A program made the position numbers and the translations under genes. This document shows, in pieces, positions 22,696 to 30,892 of a DNA stretch of 39,009 bases (positions are counted from its first letter, which is position 1; every line of letters starts with the position of its first letter). The notes beneath the pieces are model-generated. The model did no database searches. It saw only the letters and a list, made by a program, of their open reading frames with translations, and had not been told where the DNA came from. Source of the DNA: an uncultured Ruminococcus sp. (GTDB lineage Bacteria > Bacillota > Clostridia > Oscillospirales > Ruminococcaceae); the NCBI RefSeq assembly GCF_946415235.1, contig NZ_CAMKRR010000021.1, positions 1 to 39,009 of the forward strand, in the 5' to 3' direction.

Positions 22696-23579
22696 TTATT
22701 TTCAGCCTTTTCAAACTCTTTAGCCATCTGACCTGTACCGCCCTCAACTATTCCCTCGCTTCTGAGAACAGAGGATACAGAGCCCAAAAACACCTTTATA
22801 TCCATAAGGAGTCCCGTAATGCTTCCGCCCTTGAGAGCGTCCGTATAAACGCCGTCAAGTCTTGCCTTTTCGGGTATCTCAAGCTCGTCTCTTCCCTTGA
22901 TCTGAGCAAGTCCCGTAAGCCCCGGCTTTATATCGTTGGCTCCGTACCTGTCGCGCTCAGAGGTAAGGTAATCCTGATTCCAGAGTGCGGGACGGGGACC
23001 GATGATGCTCATATTGCCGATAAAGATATCCCATATCTGCGGCAGCTCGTCGATGGAAAGCTTTCTTATGAGCTTTCCGACTCTCAGCAGGTACTGATCG
23101 GGATCATCGAGCATATGTGTGGGCACATCATGAGGTGTGCACATTTTCATGGAACGGAATTTGTGCAGCGTAAAGTACTGCTTATCCATGCCGACACGCT
23201 TCTGAGTGAAGAGTATCGGACCGGGATCGTCAAGCTTTATCGCAATTGCCGTAGCAGCAAAAACAGGCGAGAGTGCAACAAGCCCGCAGAATGAGAGCGA
23301 TACATCAAAAGCACGTTTTATGTACCTCTCATAAACTGTGGGGAAATGCTCACTTTCGCCGATAGCCTCAAGGTGTCCTCGGAAGCCGTCAGCATTCAGA
23401 GGATCGTTCTCGTCCTCGACGAAAACGACTTTTTTACCCTGCATTTTATTCTGCTGTTCGGGCTCGTTTTTATATACCGAGCCCGGCTTTTTCTTCTTTG
23501 CAACCATGTTTAAAGCAACAAAAGCAGTTCCAAGAGAAACTCCTGCAACTGCAAATGCCTTTGTCCAATTAAAACCCAT
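22692..23579 (-). CDS. Initiating sugar-1-phosphate transferase (monotopic PGT, WcaJ/PglC-like)
   Basis: 295 residues. It moves a phospho-sugar from a UDP donor to undecaprenyl phosphate, the first membrane step of repeat-unit assembly. An N-terminal helix (residues ~5-25, AVAGVSLGTAFVALNMV) and a polar linker (~28-80) precede the catalytic PGT domain. That domain begins YIKRAFDVSLSFCGLV (re-entrant helix), continues with DDPGPILFTQKRVG and FRSMK, and has the Asp-Glu catalytic dyad at D177-E178 in SIDELPQIWD, followed by MSIIGPRPALW. Together with the adjacent SDR it probably initiates with a reduced 6-deoxy HexNAc such as FucNAc or QuiNAc; donor identity is inferred. Confidence 0.92.
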   Translation of the reverse strand: MGFNWTKAFAVAGVSLGTAFVALNMVAKKKKPGSVYKNEPEQQNKMQGKKVVFVEDENDPLNADGFRGHLEAIGESEHFPTVYERYIKRAFDVSLSFCGLVALSPVFAATAIAIKLDDPGPILFTQKRVGMDKQYFTLHKFRSMKMCTPHDVPTHMLDDPDQYLLRVGKLIRKLSIDELPQIWDIFIGNMSIIGPRPALWNQDYLTSERDRYGANDIKPGLTGLAQIKGRDELEIPEKARLDGVYTDALKGGSITGLLMDIKVFLGSVSSVLRSEGIVEGGTGQMAKEFEKAENK

Positions 23580-23600
23580 AATTTCTCCCCTTTGAAAACA

Positions 23601-24122
23601 TCATACCGCTACTGATCTGTGGTGATAGTCATTATCAAACAGATCGCAGTAACCGCTTCTTGTTCTTGCTGCCACCTGCACTCCTGATTTTACGACAGAA
23701 CCGCAGTTGATATGACAGCCTTCCTCAATAACGCTGTTATGATTGATTATAACACCTGCTGATATGATGCAGCCTGCCTTTATAGTCACGTCAGTATGAA
23801 CAACAGCCATAGGCTCAACAAAAGAACCCATGCCTATCTTTGCAGAAGGCGATACATAAGCTCTTGTGTGGATGAGCTTAGGGATCTTGTAGCCCGCATC
23901 AAAGAGCTTCTTGATGAAGCTGAGGCGGAAATCGGAATTTCCCACAGCTACGACAGCACTGTCGTACTCATCACAGAACTTTGCATAATCGCTTATTTTG
24001 CCGATCGCAACAGGATTATTGTCATCAAGGAATGCGATCTTCCCGTACTCGCCTGTTGACTCGGCGATCTCCTTAGCAACCATGCCATACTGACCCGCAC
24101 CGATAATTAATAAGTTTCGCAT
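23601..24122 (-). CDS. PglD/NeuD-like sugar O/N-acyltransferase, short C-terminus
   Basis: 173 residues from the ATG at 24120-24122; a GTG three codons earlier overlaps the GGGGTGA ribosome binding site, so the ATG is preferred. The N-terminal domain is the PglD-type sugar-nucleotide-binding Rossmann domain (LLIIGAGQYGMVAKEIAE, AVVAVGNSDFR). It is followed by left-handed beta-helix repeats (YVSPSAKIGMGSFVEPMAVVHTD in hexapeptide phase; INHNSVIEEGCHINCGSVV). Family members acetylate UDP-4-amino sugars or similar. The usual last coils with the VxAGxPAK ending are missing and replaced by an Arg/Tyr/His-rich tail, so activity may be altered. First gene of the operon, after a long leader. Confidence 0.8.
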   Translation of the reverse strand: MRNLLIIGAGQYGMVAKEIAESTGEYGKIAFLDDNNPVAIGKISDYAKFCDEYDSAVVAVGNSDFRLSFIKKLFDAGYKIPKLIHTRAYVSPSAKIGMGSFVEPMAVVHTDVTIKAGCIISAGVIINHNSVIEEGCHINCGSVVKSGVQVAARTRSGYCDLFDNDYHHRSVAV

Positions 24123-24376
24123 AATCGTCACCCCAAAGAATAAAATAATTGCTTGCTTTCCCTATGCCTCTTGATTTCAGACCCGCAGCACGGGCCTTTG
24201 CTCCGTATTCCGAAACATCGGCCGAAGAATCAGTGTATAAAAACGGAGCTTTTTTCACGAACGATCGGCATCAGCCTGCTCTTTATATTTCTATGCGGAA
24301 AATCAATCGTTTTTGTGTACCTTTCCGCATCGCAGACCTCTGCCTGAGCAATACAAAAGTGTATTACTCTTCAACA
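24123..24376 (-). promoter_or_regulatory. Structured 5' leader of the polysaccharide operon
   Basis: About 250 bases separate the predicted transcription start from the first start codon. On the minus strand the leader can form AATACA/TGTATT right at the start, a 9-bp ATGCGGAAA/TTTCCGCAT stem, a 7-bp GCTCCGT/ACGGAGC stem enclosing a smaller CCGA/TCGG hairpin, and a 7-bp AGGCCCG/CGGGTCT stem with a 5-base loop. The last two are joined by AAA. No intrinsic terminator is obvious. I do not recognise a known riboswitch class; control by antitermination or ligand binding is a guess. Confidence 0.5.
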
Positions 24377-24382
24377 TAATGT

Positions 24383-24412
24383 ATTATAACACACAGATAT
24401 ACTTTTTGTCAA
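24383..24412 (-). promoter_or_regulatory. Consensus sigma-A promoter of the polysaccharide operon
   Basis: On the minus strand a perfect TTGACA (24407-24412) and a perfect TATAAT (24383-24388) are 18 bases apart. It is the only strong promoter seen upstream of the 12-gene operon. Confidence 0.85.
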
Positions 24413-24651
24413 TATTCCGTGGAAAAGATTGGAGACTGTACCTAATAAGACCGCCTAAAGCAACCCTATTTTATATAATTTTGTAATACTCTGCCTAAAA
24501 TATACCGTAAGTAATACCAACAGACATGACGATTTTTCTTTGTTTTAAGCCATATACCGTACTTTCGTCAGCTTTCGAGCTTCAGAAAAATTATACCTTT
24601 TGTTCAATTAGCAATTTGTCTTTTTTTAAAAAATATTCCTCCGTTCACAAA
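24413..24651. other. AT-rich intergenic region without genes
   Basis: The stretch between the operon promoter and the CAP-dockerin terminator is AT-rich with homopolymer runs. I see no coding frame with a ribosome binding site and no clear repeat. Confidence 0.6.
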
Positions 24652-24681
24652 TAAAAGCGGCTGAAATATCAGCCGCTTTTA
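24652..24681 (-). terminator. Terminator of the CAP-dockerin gene
   Basis: TAAAAGCGGCTG (24652-24663) pairs perfectly with CAGCCGCTTTTA (24670-24681), loop AAATAT. The minus-strand side ends in CTTTTATTTG. It is near-symmetric, so could also stop plus-strand readthrough. Confidence 0.8.
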
Positions 24682-24714
24682 TCATGAACACACCTTTTAT
24701 TTTTCCCTTTTCGG

Positions 24715-25557
24715 TCATTTCCGTTCTTTGTAGATCTTCAGAAGCATATCGAAGGTCATCGGCAGAGTATCGCACTCGCCGAGCAGATACATCTTCAGCA
24801 CCTCTGCGTCGTCGGAATTTACAATACCGTCCTTGAGAAGATCTGCGCTTTCCATCTGAAGCTCGTTGAATTCTGTCTTCTGTGCAAGGTACTTGTTGAT
24901 GGTTATAAGATCAAAGGAATCTATCTCTCCGTCACCGTTGATATCTCCCGTGCTTACGGGTCTTACTCTTTCTCTCCTGGGAGAATACTGATTTTTCAGA
25001 TCAAGACCGCAGCCGATAAACAAAGCTTCCCAGTAATAATGGTGATTCCTTGCATCGTTTTCCTCATAGGTAACGGATACTCCGAGGTGAGTATAGTTCG
25101 GGTTCATTATGACTCCCCAGTGTGAAGGTGATGCCTTCCACTGCTCAAACGTCGCCTGCGGAGTCGAATTGCCCGCGGCGATATTTTCGCCTGCCCACAT
25201 AAATGGTACAAGGTTGAGGTCTATGGCAGTCTCAAAACCGAAATACTTCTCCCCTTTATCGTCAATGATAAAATCGGATATATAGTCGGGACGTTCATGG
25301 CTGAACAGTGTTATACACTCTCTTGCACGTATCTGTGAGATATCACAGAGGTACGGAACTATTTTGAGCGGCTCAAGACCCGCGTCCTCTCTCGCTTCAT
25401 TGATAAGGAAGGCTAATTCTTCGGACATTGCGGCGAAGTCCATTTCCTTCTCCTCCGCAACAGCCCTTGACGGGAAGCCGGCAAGAACACAGATCAGCAT
25501 AACAAAAGCGACTGCGACAGCAGATACTTTTCCTGATATTTTTTTCACTGTACTCAT
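24715..25557 (-). CDS. Secreted CAP/SCP-domain protein with type I dockerin
   Basis: 280 residues. Signal peptide ~1-34 (VAVAFVMLICVLAGFPSRAVA). Residues ~42-195 form a CAP domain: LAFLINEAREDAGLEPL at its start, RARECITLFSHERP, AGENIAAG, and PSHWGVIMNPNYTHLGV with the His and acidic cluster typical of bacterial SCP proteins. A short linker leads to a dockerin (~207-268) with loops GDINGDGEIDSFD and ADLLKDGIVNSDD, the second lacking a canonical Asn/Asp at loop position 3. A 12-residue basic tail follows. Attachment to a cohesin scaffold at the cell surface is expected; the activity of bacterial CAP domains is unsettled. GGAGG lies 7 bases before the ATG. Monocistronic. Confidence 0.88.
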   Translation of the reverse strand: MSTVKKISGKVSAVAVAFVMLICVLAGFPSRAVAEEKEMDFAAMSEELAFLINEAREDAGLEPLKIVPYLCDISQIRARECITLFSHERPDYISDFIIDDKGEKYFGFETAIDLNLVPFMWAGENIAAGNSTPQATFEQWKASPSHWGVIMNPNYTHLGVSVTYEENDARNHHYYWEALFIGCGLDLKNQYSPRRERVRPVSTGDINGDGEIDSFDLITINKYLAQKTEFNELQMESADLLKDGIVNSDDAEVLKMYLLGECDTLPMTFDMLLKIYKERK

Positions 25558-25592
25558 ACAAACACCTCCCTCTCATCTGAAATACTTGTGTA

Positions 25593-25614
25593 ATTATATC
25601 TTAGCACAAGTGCT
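25593..25614 (-). promoter_or_regulatory. CAP-dockerin promoter with palindromic operator
   Basis: On the minus strand a perfect TATAAT lies at 25593-25598. Directly upstream, in the place of the spacer, is the perfect palindrome AGCACTTGTGCT (25603-25614). The -35 is poor (TATTTG or similar), which fits a regulated promoter where a protein binds between the two elements. Confidence 0.5.
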
Positions 25615-25751
25615 CAAATATTAAAAGAGGAAAAGGGGCGTTTTGTCAGATCTCACAATAAAAATCTACGTATTGTACAATAAATTTAATACCATTTGTA
25701 TTATTCAGTTCGGATTATCCCGGAAATAATTCAATTTTTAGCGGTATTTCG

Positions 25752-26204
25752 TTAATTATTGTTGCTGCTGTCAATGAGCTCAGCGATCTTTCCGAAATAT
25801 TTATCGGTTGCGAGCACACTGATGTTGATATACTCCTCGATCTGTGCGCTGGTATCATCGCCCTTGAGGATAGCATTTGTAAGAATTATTACCTGTCCGT
25901 CCTTGTCTGTGAACATCTTGCAGGCAAAGTTGCCCGGATCGGAGTTGAACTCGTTCATAAGCTTATAAAGCTCCTCGCTCGGGTTTGAAAACATTGCAAG
26001 TCTGCTGAGGGCAAGGCTGAGAGCACTGTTCTGCGGATTGAAATGGATAAGTATGAACGGGGCTGCATCATGATTGGGCAGCTTTGTGCGGAATCTTATC
26101 ATATTCTCATCCTGCTGATTGCGCTCGTAGGATACATTGCGGCTCTCGAGAAGAGCACAGAAATCTGCAATGACGCTGTTCATTTCCTTAGTATTGTTTT
26201 CCAT
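25752..26204 (-). CDS. YbjN-like domain protein
   Basis: 150 residues, acidic, cytoplasmic. The pattern of a helix (VIADFCALLESRNV), a beta-sheet with RFRTKLPN and FILIHFNPQNSALSL, a helix (SEELYKLMNEFNSD) and a second sheet plus long C-terminal helix matches the YbjN / type III secretion chaperone-like fold. No catalytic motif is visible. Members are thought to act as chaperone-like or stress factors, but the molecular role is unknown. AAGGAGA lies 8 bases upstream of the ATG, behind a perfect consensus promoter. Monocistronic. Confidence 0.65.
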   Translation of the reverse strand: MENNTKEMNSVIADFCALLESRNVSYERNQQDENMIRFRTKLPNHDAAPFILIHFNPQNSALSLALSRLAMFSNPSEELYKLMNEFNSDPGNFACKMFTDKDGQVIILTNAILKGDDTSAQIEEYINISVLATDKYFGKIAELIDSSNNN

Positions 26205-26251
26205 GATTATTTTCTCCTTACGGTTATTTTTGGCTGAATATATTATGTTAT

Positions 26252-26280
26252 ATTATAGCATGATATATAAGATTTGTCAA
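26252..26280 (-). promoter_or_regulatory. Consensus promoter of the YbjN-like gene
   Basis: On the minus strand TTGACA (26275-26280) and TATAAT (26252-26257), both perfect, with 17-base spacing. It gives a short leader of about 45 bases. Confidence 0.85.
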
Positions 26281-26369
26281 TCACAGCAGCCATATAATGG
26301 AAAAAGCGCCCATGTGGCAGGACGCTTTAACCTTTAGGGTGGTTTATATGAAAATGAAGATCTCATTAG

Positions 26370-26397
26370 AAAAAGGAGGAGGGAGATTTCCCTTTCC
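26370..26397 (-). terminator. Candidate terminator of the secreted lipoprotein gene
   Basis: On the minus strand GGA-AGGGA pairs with TCCCT-TCC (26375-26397, small internal loop), followed by TTTTTCT at 26368-26374. Moderate stability. A second weak stem AAAGCG/CGCTTT lies at 26303-26328. Confidence 0.45.
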
Positions 26398-26482
26398 ATG
26401 ATCGTATTATATCCCACCCATATGATTGTTCTGTGACAAAAAGCTGAACTAAGTGAAAAATCCTGACGAGCAAACTGTGATC

Positions 26483-27202
26483 TTACAGTCCCGATACGGT
26501 AAATCCCACCTCTACGTTCTTCCACTCGCTGAATTCGTTCCTGTCCACTATCTGTGCGGAATAGCTTCCGTCGTTTATGGCAGTGGGCTTTGAGGCATCG
26601 CCGTTCTCGAAGAGAGCTCCCTCAGCAGACCTTGCGTCGGCGGGAAGTCCGTCGTCGCTAACCCATTCGTTGAAGATATTTGCGCGTACAGAGCCGCTTT
26701 CCGTGTTGGTGTAGCTTTTCTTTACGAGCTCCAGCTCCCTGCCGTCGACCTTTACGCTGTTTATGGTTATGACCGCATTGGGAAGAACTTCCTCGGCGTT
26801 GTCTATGATAACTGCCGCAAAGCCGAGACCCTTTATTGTATAATCTCCGTTTATATCGCCTGTTTCGTCATACCTGAAGCCGTTGGTATCGGCGGTAACG
26901 CTGACGGTATACTCGCCGTTTCCGCTGATATGTGCAACTCCCGCGTCGTATGAGAGCTGATCGCTGCCGTTAACGTCCTTGTTTCCGAGGTACTGTACCT
27001 CCCACGCCTCATCGGCAATGGCAAGGTAAGCATCGCCTGCTGCGGCTTCAACTGCGTCGTTGGCGTCAACGCCCTCGACGGTCACGGCTTCCGTGGGTAC
27101 TTCAACGCTGCCTACCCTTCCGCTTTTGCTGCTGAAACATGAGGCGGAACAGGCAAGCATTGCGACAGCTGTGACAAATGCTGCATTTCTTTTAAGTTTC
27201 AT
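26483..27202 (-). CDS. Secreted lipoprotein, beta-rich, unknown function
   Basis: 239 residues from the ATG at 27200-27202, which has GAGGA six bases upstream; the frame extends 29 codons further, but that part overlaps the ABC transporter end and is not signal-like. The N-terminus KLKRNAAFVTAVAMLACSASC is a signal peptide with two candidate lipid-modified cysteines (MLAC and SASC). The mature part is rich in Asp, Val and Ala, and alternates short beta-like stretches (GNGEYTVSVTADT, TIKGLGFAAVIIDN, AVITINSVKVDGREL), resembling a carbohydrate-binding-type beta-sandwich. No family is recognised with confidence. It directly follows the ABC genes on the same strand with 22 bases between, so it may be co-transcribed with them. 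Confidence 0.7.
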   Translation of the reverse strand: MKLKRNAAFVTAVAMLACSASCFSSKSGRVGSVEVPTEAVTVEGVDANDAVEAAAGDAYLAIADEAWEVQYLGNKDVNGSDQLSYDAGVAHISGNGEYTVSVTADTNGFRYDETGDINGDYTIKGLGFAAVIIDNAEEVLPNAVITINSVKVDGRELELVKKSYTNTESGSVRANIFNEWVSDDGLPADARSAEGALFENGDASKPTAINDGSYSAQIVDRNEFSEWKNVEVGFTVSGL

Positions 27203-27224
27203 ATATTTCCTCTTTCCGGTCTCA

Positions 27225-29117
27225 TCAGCTGAGCTCGAACATTCCCGTGTACAGCTGATAGTACTTGCCGTGCTGAGCAATGAGCTCATTGTGGTTTCCT
27301 CTTTCGATTATCCTGCCGTGCTCAAGTACCATTATAGCGTGTGAATTGCGTACTGTGGACAGCCTGTGTGCGATAACGAATACGGTTCTGCCCTCCATGA
27401 GCGAGTCCATACCTTTTTCGATAAGGGACTCGGTACGGGTATCAATGGAGCTCGTAGCCTCGTCAAGAATAAGCACAGGCGGGTCCGCAACAGCCGCACG
27501 GGCTATGGCAAGGAGCTGTCTCTGTCCCTGCGACAGGTTCGCTCCGTCGGCAGTGAGCATGGTATCATAGCCGTTTTCAAGGTGTTTTATGAAGCTGTCC
27601 GCATTTGCCAGCCTTGCTGCCGCATAGACCTCTTCGTCCGTGGCGTCAAGCTTTCCGTAGCGGATATTCTCCATAACGGTTCCCGTAAACAGGTGTGTAT
27701 CCTGCAATACTATGGACTGTGAGCGCCTCAGGTCGTCCTTTTTGATCTTGTTTATATTGATACCGTCGTAGCGTATCTTGCCCTCGGGAACGTCGTAGAA
27801 GCGGTTTATGAGATTGATTATGGTGGTCTTTCCCGCACCTGTTGAGCCTACAAAGGCTATCTTCTGTCCGGGCTTTGCATAGAGCGATATGCCGTTGAGT
27901 ACGGTCTTGTTGGGCTCATATCCGAAAACAACGTCGTCAAACTCAACATTGCCGCGCACCTCGGTATAGGTTGTAGTACCCGTTGACTTGTGGGGGTGCT
28001 TCCACGCCCAGCGGCCCGTGCGGTGATCTGCTTCGGTTATGGTGCCGTCCTCGGCTATATTCGCATTTACAAGGGTAACATAGCCCTCGTCCGCCTCGGG
28101 TTCCTCATCTATTACAGCGAAGATGCGCTCAGCGCCCGCAAGCGCCGTGAGTACGGAATTGAGCTGCTGTGACACCTGTGTTATAGGCATGGAGAATGAA
28201 CGTGTGAACTGGAGATAAGAAACGACTGTACCCACGGTCATGCCGCCTATTCCCTTTACCGCCATTATACCGCCTGCTATGGCAGTTGCCGCATAGTGTA
28301 CATAGGACAGGTTGTTCATTATAGGCATGAGTATATTCGCAAAGGTATGTGCATGAGTGGAAGCCCTGCAGAGCTCCTCGTTGAGCCTGTCGAACTCCTC
28401 GTCAGCCTTTTCCTCGTGGCAGAATACCTTTACTACCTTCTGTCCGTCTATCATTTCCTCAATGTAGCCGTTCACGCTTCCGAGAGCCTTCTGCTGCGCT
28501 ATGAAGCCCTTTCCGCTCCTTGAGCCCACAAAGCCTATTACCCTGAATATGATAAAGAGCATTGCCACAACGAGTATGGTAAGTCTCCAGCTGTATATGA
28601 GCATGGCTGAAAAAACTCCCACGATAGTTATGGCGGAGCTTATGAACTGTGCGATACTGTTGCTGAGCATCTCACGGATAGCGTCGGTATCGTTCGTATA
28701 AAGACTCATGAGCTCACCGTGAGTGTGCTTGTCAAAAAAGCGTATGGGAAGCATTTCCATTTTGCTGAAAAGATCGTTTCTGATACGCATGAGGGTGGTC
28801 GTGGATATTTTCAGCATGATACGCTGATAGAACAGGGTGGAAAAAGCTCCGAGAGCATAGATCACCACCATTACGATGATAAGGCCTATGAATTTTCCGT
28901 ATTTCCAGTGTCCTGTTTTAAGAGCGTCCTCAATGTTGTCTATGACGGGCTTCAGAAGATAGTTTCCTGCTATGCCCGCGCCCGAGCTGAAAAATATGCC
29001 GAGAACGACAAATATGAACTGCACCCTGAAGCCGTGCATATAGCTGAATATGCGCTTCAGTGCGCCTAAGGTGTTCTTCGGCTTTGCAATTGGTCTCTGC
29101 TGTGCTTTAGGCGGCAT
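27225..29117 (-). CDS. ABC exporter half-transporter B (canonical ATP site)
   Basis: 630 residues: six-helix type I exporter domain (~30-330), a ~50-residue insert with a charged linker (~335-390), then the ATPase domain. Walker A is GSTGAGKTT, signature is LSQGQRQ, Walker B is VLILDEATSS with the catalytic Glu intact, and the switch His is in VIAHRLS. The signature is LSQGQ rather than LSGGQ. It pairs with the preceding gene to form a heterodimeric MdlAB/BmrCD-type exporter of drugs, lipids or peptides. Start and the previous stop share one base (TAATG). Confidence 0.93.
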   Translation of the reverse strand: MPPKAQQRPIAKPKNTLGALKRIFSYMHGFRVQFIFVVLGIFFSSGAGIAGNYLLKPVIDNIEDALKTGHWKYGKFIGLIIVMVVIYALGAFSTLFYQRIMLKISTTTLMRIRNDLFSKMEMLPIRFFDKHTHGELMSLYTNDTDAIREMLSNSIAQFISSAITIVGVFSAMLIYSWRLTILVVAMLFIIFRVIGFVGSRSGKGFIAQQKALGSVNGYIEEMIDGQKVVKVFCHEEKADEEFDRLNEELCRASTHAHTFANILMPIMNNLSYVHYAATAIAGGIMAVKGIGGMTVGTVVSYLQFTRSFSMPITQVSQQLNSVLTALAGAERIFAVIDEEPEADEGYVTLVNANIAEDGTITEADHRTGRWAWKHPHKSTGTTTYTEVRGNVEFDDVVFGYEPNKTVLNGISLYAKPGQKIAFVGSTGAGKTTIINLINRFYDVPEGKIRYDGININKIKKDDLRRSQSIVLQDTHLFTGTVMENIRYGKLDATDEEVYAAARLANADSFIKHLENGYDTMLTADGANLSQGQRQLLAIARAAVADPPVLILDEATSSIDTRTESLIEKGMDSLMEGRTVFVIAHRLSTVRNSHAIMVLEHGRIIERGNHNELIAQHGKYYQLYTGMFELS

Positions 29118-30847
29118 TATTCATCAGCTCCTTTCTGCTGTGAGTCGTATACCTCACGGTATATCTCACTTTTCTGCATGAGCTCGTCATGTGTGCCGAT
29201 ATCGGTTATCTTTCCGCCGTCCATGACTATTATGCGGTCTGCGTCCATAACGGAGCTTATACGCTGAGCTATTATGATAGTGGTGGTATCGGCAAGCTTC
29301 TCGCGGAAGGCCTTGCGGATACTGCTGTCCGTGGCGGTATCCACCGCGCTTGTGGAGTCGTCAAGTATGATTATCTTCGGCTTTTTGAGGAGAGCTCTTG
29401 CGATACAGAGCCTCTGCTTCTGTCCGCCCGAAACATTTACGCCGCCCTGTCCGAGGTCGGTATCGTAGCCGTCGGGGAAGTTCATGATAAAGTCATGAGC
29501 GCAGGCAGCCTTGCAGGCTTCGATGATCTCCTCGTCAGTGGCGTTCTCGTCGCCCCAGCGGAGATTGTCCCTGATAGTTCCCGAGAAGAGAACGTTTTTC
29601 TGCAATACCATAGCCACCTGATCGCGGAGAGTTTTCAGCGGGTACTCCTTTACGTCGTGACCGCCTACGATCACTTTTCCCGCTGTGGCTTCGTAAAGAC
29701 GGGGTATGAGCTGTACAAGAGAGGTCTTTGAGGAGCCCGTACCGCCTATGATACCGATAGTCTCGCCCGATCTTATCTCAAGGTCAATATTCTCGAGGGC
29801 GAGGTTCTTCATATCGTCGTAATAGCTGAAGCTCACGTTCTCAAAGCTTACAGAACCATCAGCTGCGGATACCTCCGAGGCTGTGTCGTCCTTTATGGCG
29901 GGGGCTTCGCTGAGCACCTCATAGATACGCTGTATGGAAGCTCTCGAGATAACAAAGGTGATGAACAGCACCGACAGCATCATAAGCGACATGAGTATCT
30001 GTGCAACATATGTGATAAAGCTGGAAAGTGCTCCTGTTTCTATGTCGCCGCCTACTGCCATGCGTCCGCCGAAGTAAAGTATAGCGGCAATGCTTGCGTA
30101 CATTACCAGCTGCATTGCGGGCATTCCAAGTATTACAAGCTTTTCGGCGGCAAACTGTGCGAGACGGACGTTCTTCGTATTCTCCTCAAAGCGTTCGTTC
30201 TCGTACTTCTCACGGGCAAAAGCCTTTACCACGCGGATACCCACAAGGTTTTCCTGCACCTTTGCGTTCATATCGTCATAGCGCCTGAGCATTTTTTCAA
30301 ACCTCGGATGCGCGTGGGATATTATCATGAAAACAGTCACCGCAAGTATTGGTATCGCAAAGAGGAATACCAGTGACAGCCTTGCATTCGCCCTGACTGC
30401 CATTATTGTGGCGCATATGAGCATTATAGGCGAACGGAACGCCATTCGCACGAACATCATGAAAGCGTTCTGCACATTGGTAACGTCAGTGGTGAGCCTT
30501 GTGGTCAGGGACGCTGTGGAGAACTTATCCACATTGGCAAAGGAAAAGCTCTGCACCTTCCTGAACAGTGCGCTCCTGAGGTTCTTGGCAAAGCCCATGG
30601 ACGCTACTGCGCTGAAACGGGCTGCAAGAGCTCCGAAGCAAAGGGAGAATACCGCCATGAGCACCATTATACCGCCCATTTTTGCGATATACCCTATATC
30701 TCCCTTTTTGACGCCGTTATCTATTATCATGGCCATTACCGTGGGTATGAGCACTTCCATCGCTACCTCCCCGATAATGGTAACGGGCGAAAGTATCGCC
30801 TCCTTCTTGTATTTTCCGACGTGCGAAAGTATCGTTTTGTACATCAT
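29117..30847 (-). CDS. ABC exporter half-transporter A (degenerate ATP site)
   Basis: 576 residues: six transmembrane helices (~15-300), then the ATPase domain (~335-570). Walker A GGTGSSKTS, signature VSGGQKQR, Walker B IIILDDSTSAVD. The residue after the Walker B Asp is Asp instead of the catalytic Glu, and the switch position reads IIAQRIS with Gln instead of His. Such a subunit normally contributes the non-hydrolysing site of a heterodimeric exporter, so both genes are needed. Two consecutive ATGs start the gene; AGGAAAGGGG lies 4-7 bases upstream. Substrate unknown. Confidence 0.93.
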   Translation of the reverse strand: MMYKTILSHVGKYKKEAILSPVTIIGEVAMEVLIPTVMAMIIDNGVKKGDIGYIAKMGGIMVLMAVFSLCFGALAARFSAVASMGFAKNLRSALFRKVQSFSFANVDKFSTASLTTRLTTDVTNVQNAFMMFVRMAFRSPIMLICATIMAVRANARLSLVFLFAIPILAVTVFMIISHAHPRFEKMLRRYDDMNAKVQENLVGIRVVKAFAREKYENERFEENTKNVRLAQFAAEKLVILGMPAMQLVMYASIAAILYFGGRMAVGGDIETGALSSFITYVAQILMSLMMLSVLFITFVISRASIQRIYEVLSEAPAIKDDTASEVSAADGSVSFENVSFSYYDDMKNLALENIDLEIRSGETIGIIGGTGSSKTSLVQLIPRLYEATAGKVIVGGHDVKEYPLKTLRDQVAMVLQKNVLFSGTIRDNLRWGDENATDEEIIEACKAACAHDFIMNFPDGYDTDLGQGGVNVSGGQKQRLCIARALLKKPKIIILDDSTSAVDTATDSSIRKAFREKLADTTTIIIAQRISSVMDADRIIVMDGGKITDIGTHDELMQKSEIYREVYDSQQKGADE

Positions 30848-30892
30848 CTATCCCCTTTCCTGAAATAGTACTGAATTGACATATCTGCTCAT
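30848..30892 (-). CDS. Possible leader peptide of the ABC exporter operon
   Basis: A 14-codon frame (MSRYVNSVLFQERG) starts at 30890-30892 and stops with TAG directly before the exporter start codon. It lies inside the folded leader and spans one side of both main stems. No ribosome binding site is clear, so it may be chance; if translated it could couple drug-induced stalling to exporter expression, as the BmrB leader peptide does for bmrCD. Confidence 0.25.
   Translation of the reverse strand: MSRYVNSVLFQERG

Noticed and set aside
24073-24258. 61-codon frame over the operon leader start
   Set aside because: Begins with GTG without ribosome binding site and overlaps the PglD-like gene in another frame; better explained as leader RNA.
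24123-24376. Cyclic-di-GMP-I riboswitch in the polysaccharide leader (GCAAAGGCC resembles part of the conserved core)
   Set aside because: The other conserved core segments and the tetraloop-receptor arrangement are not present, so only an unnamed structured leader is reported.
26399-26437. 12-codon frame after a GGAGGAGGG sequence on the plus strand
   Set aside because: The purine run is too far from the ATG and is better explained as one arm of the minus-strand terminator hairpin.
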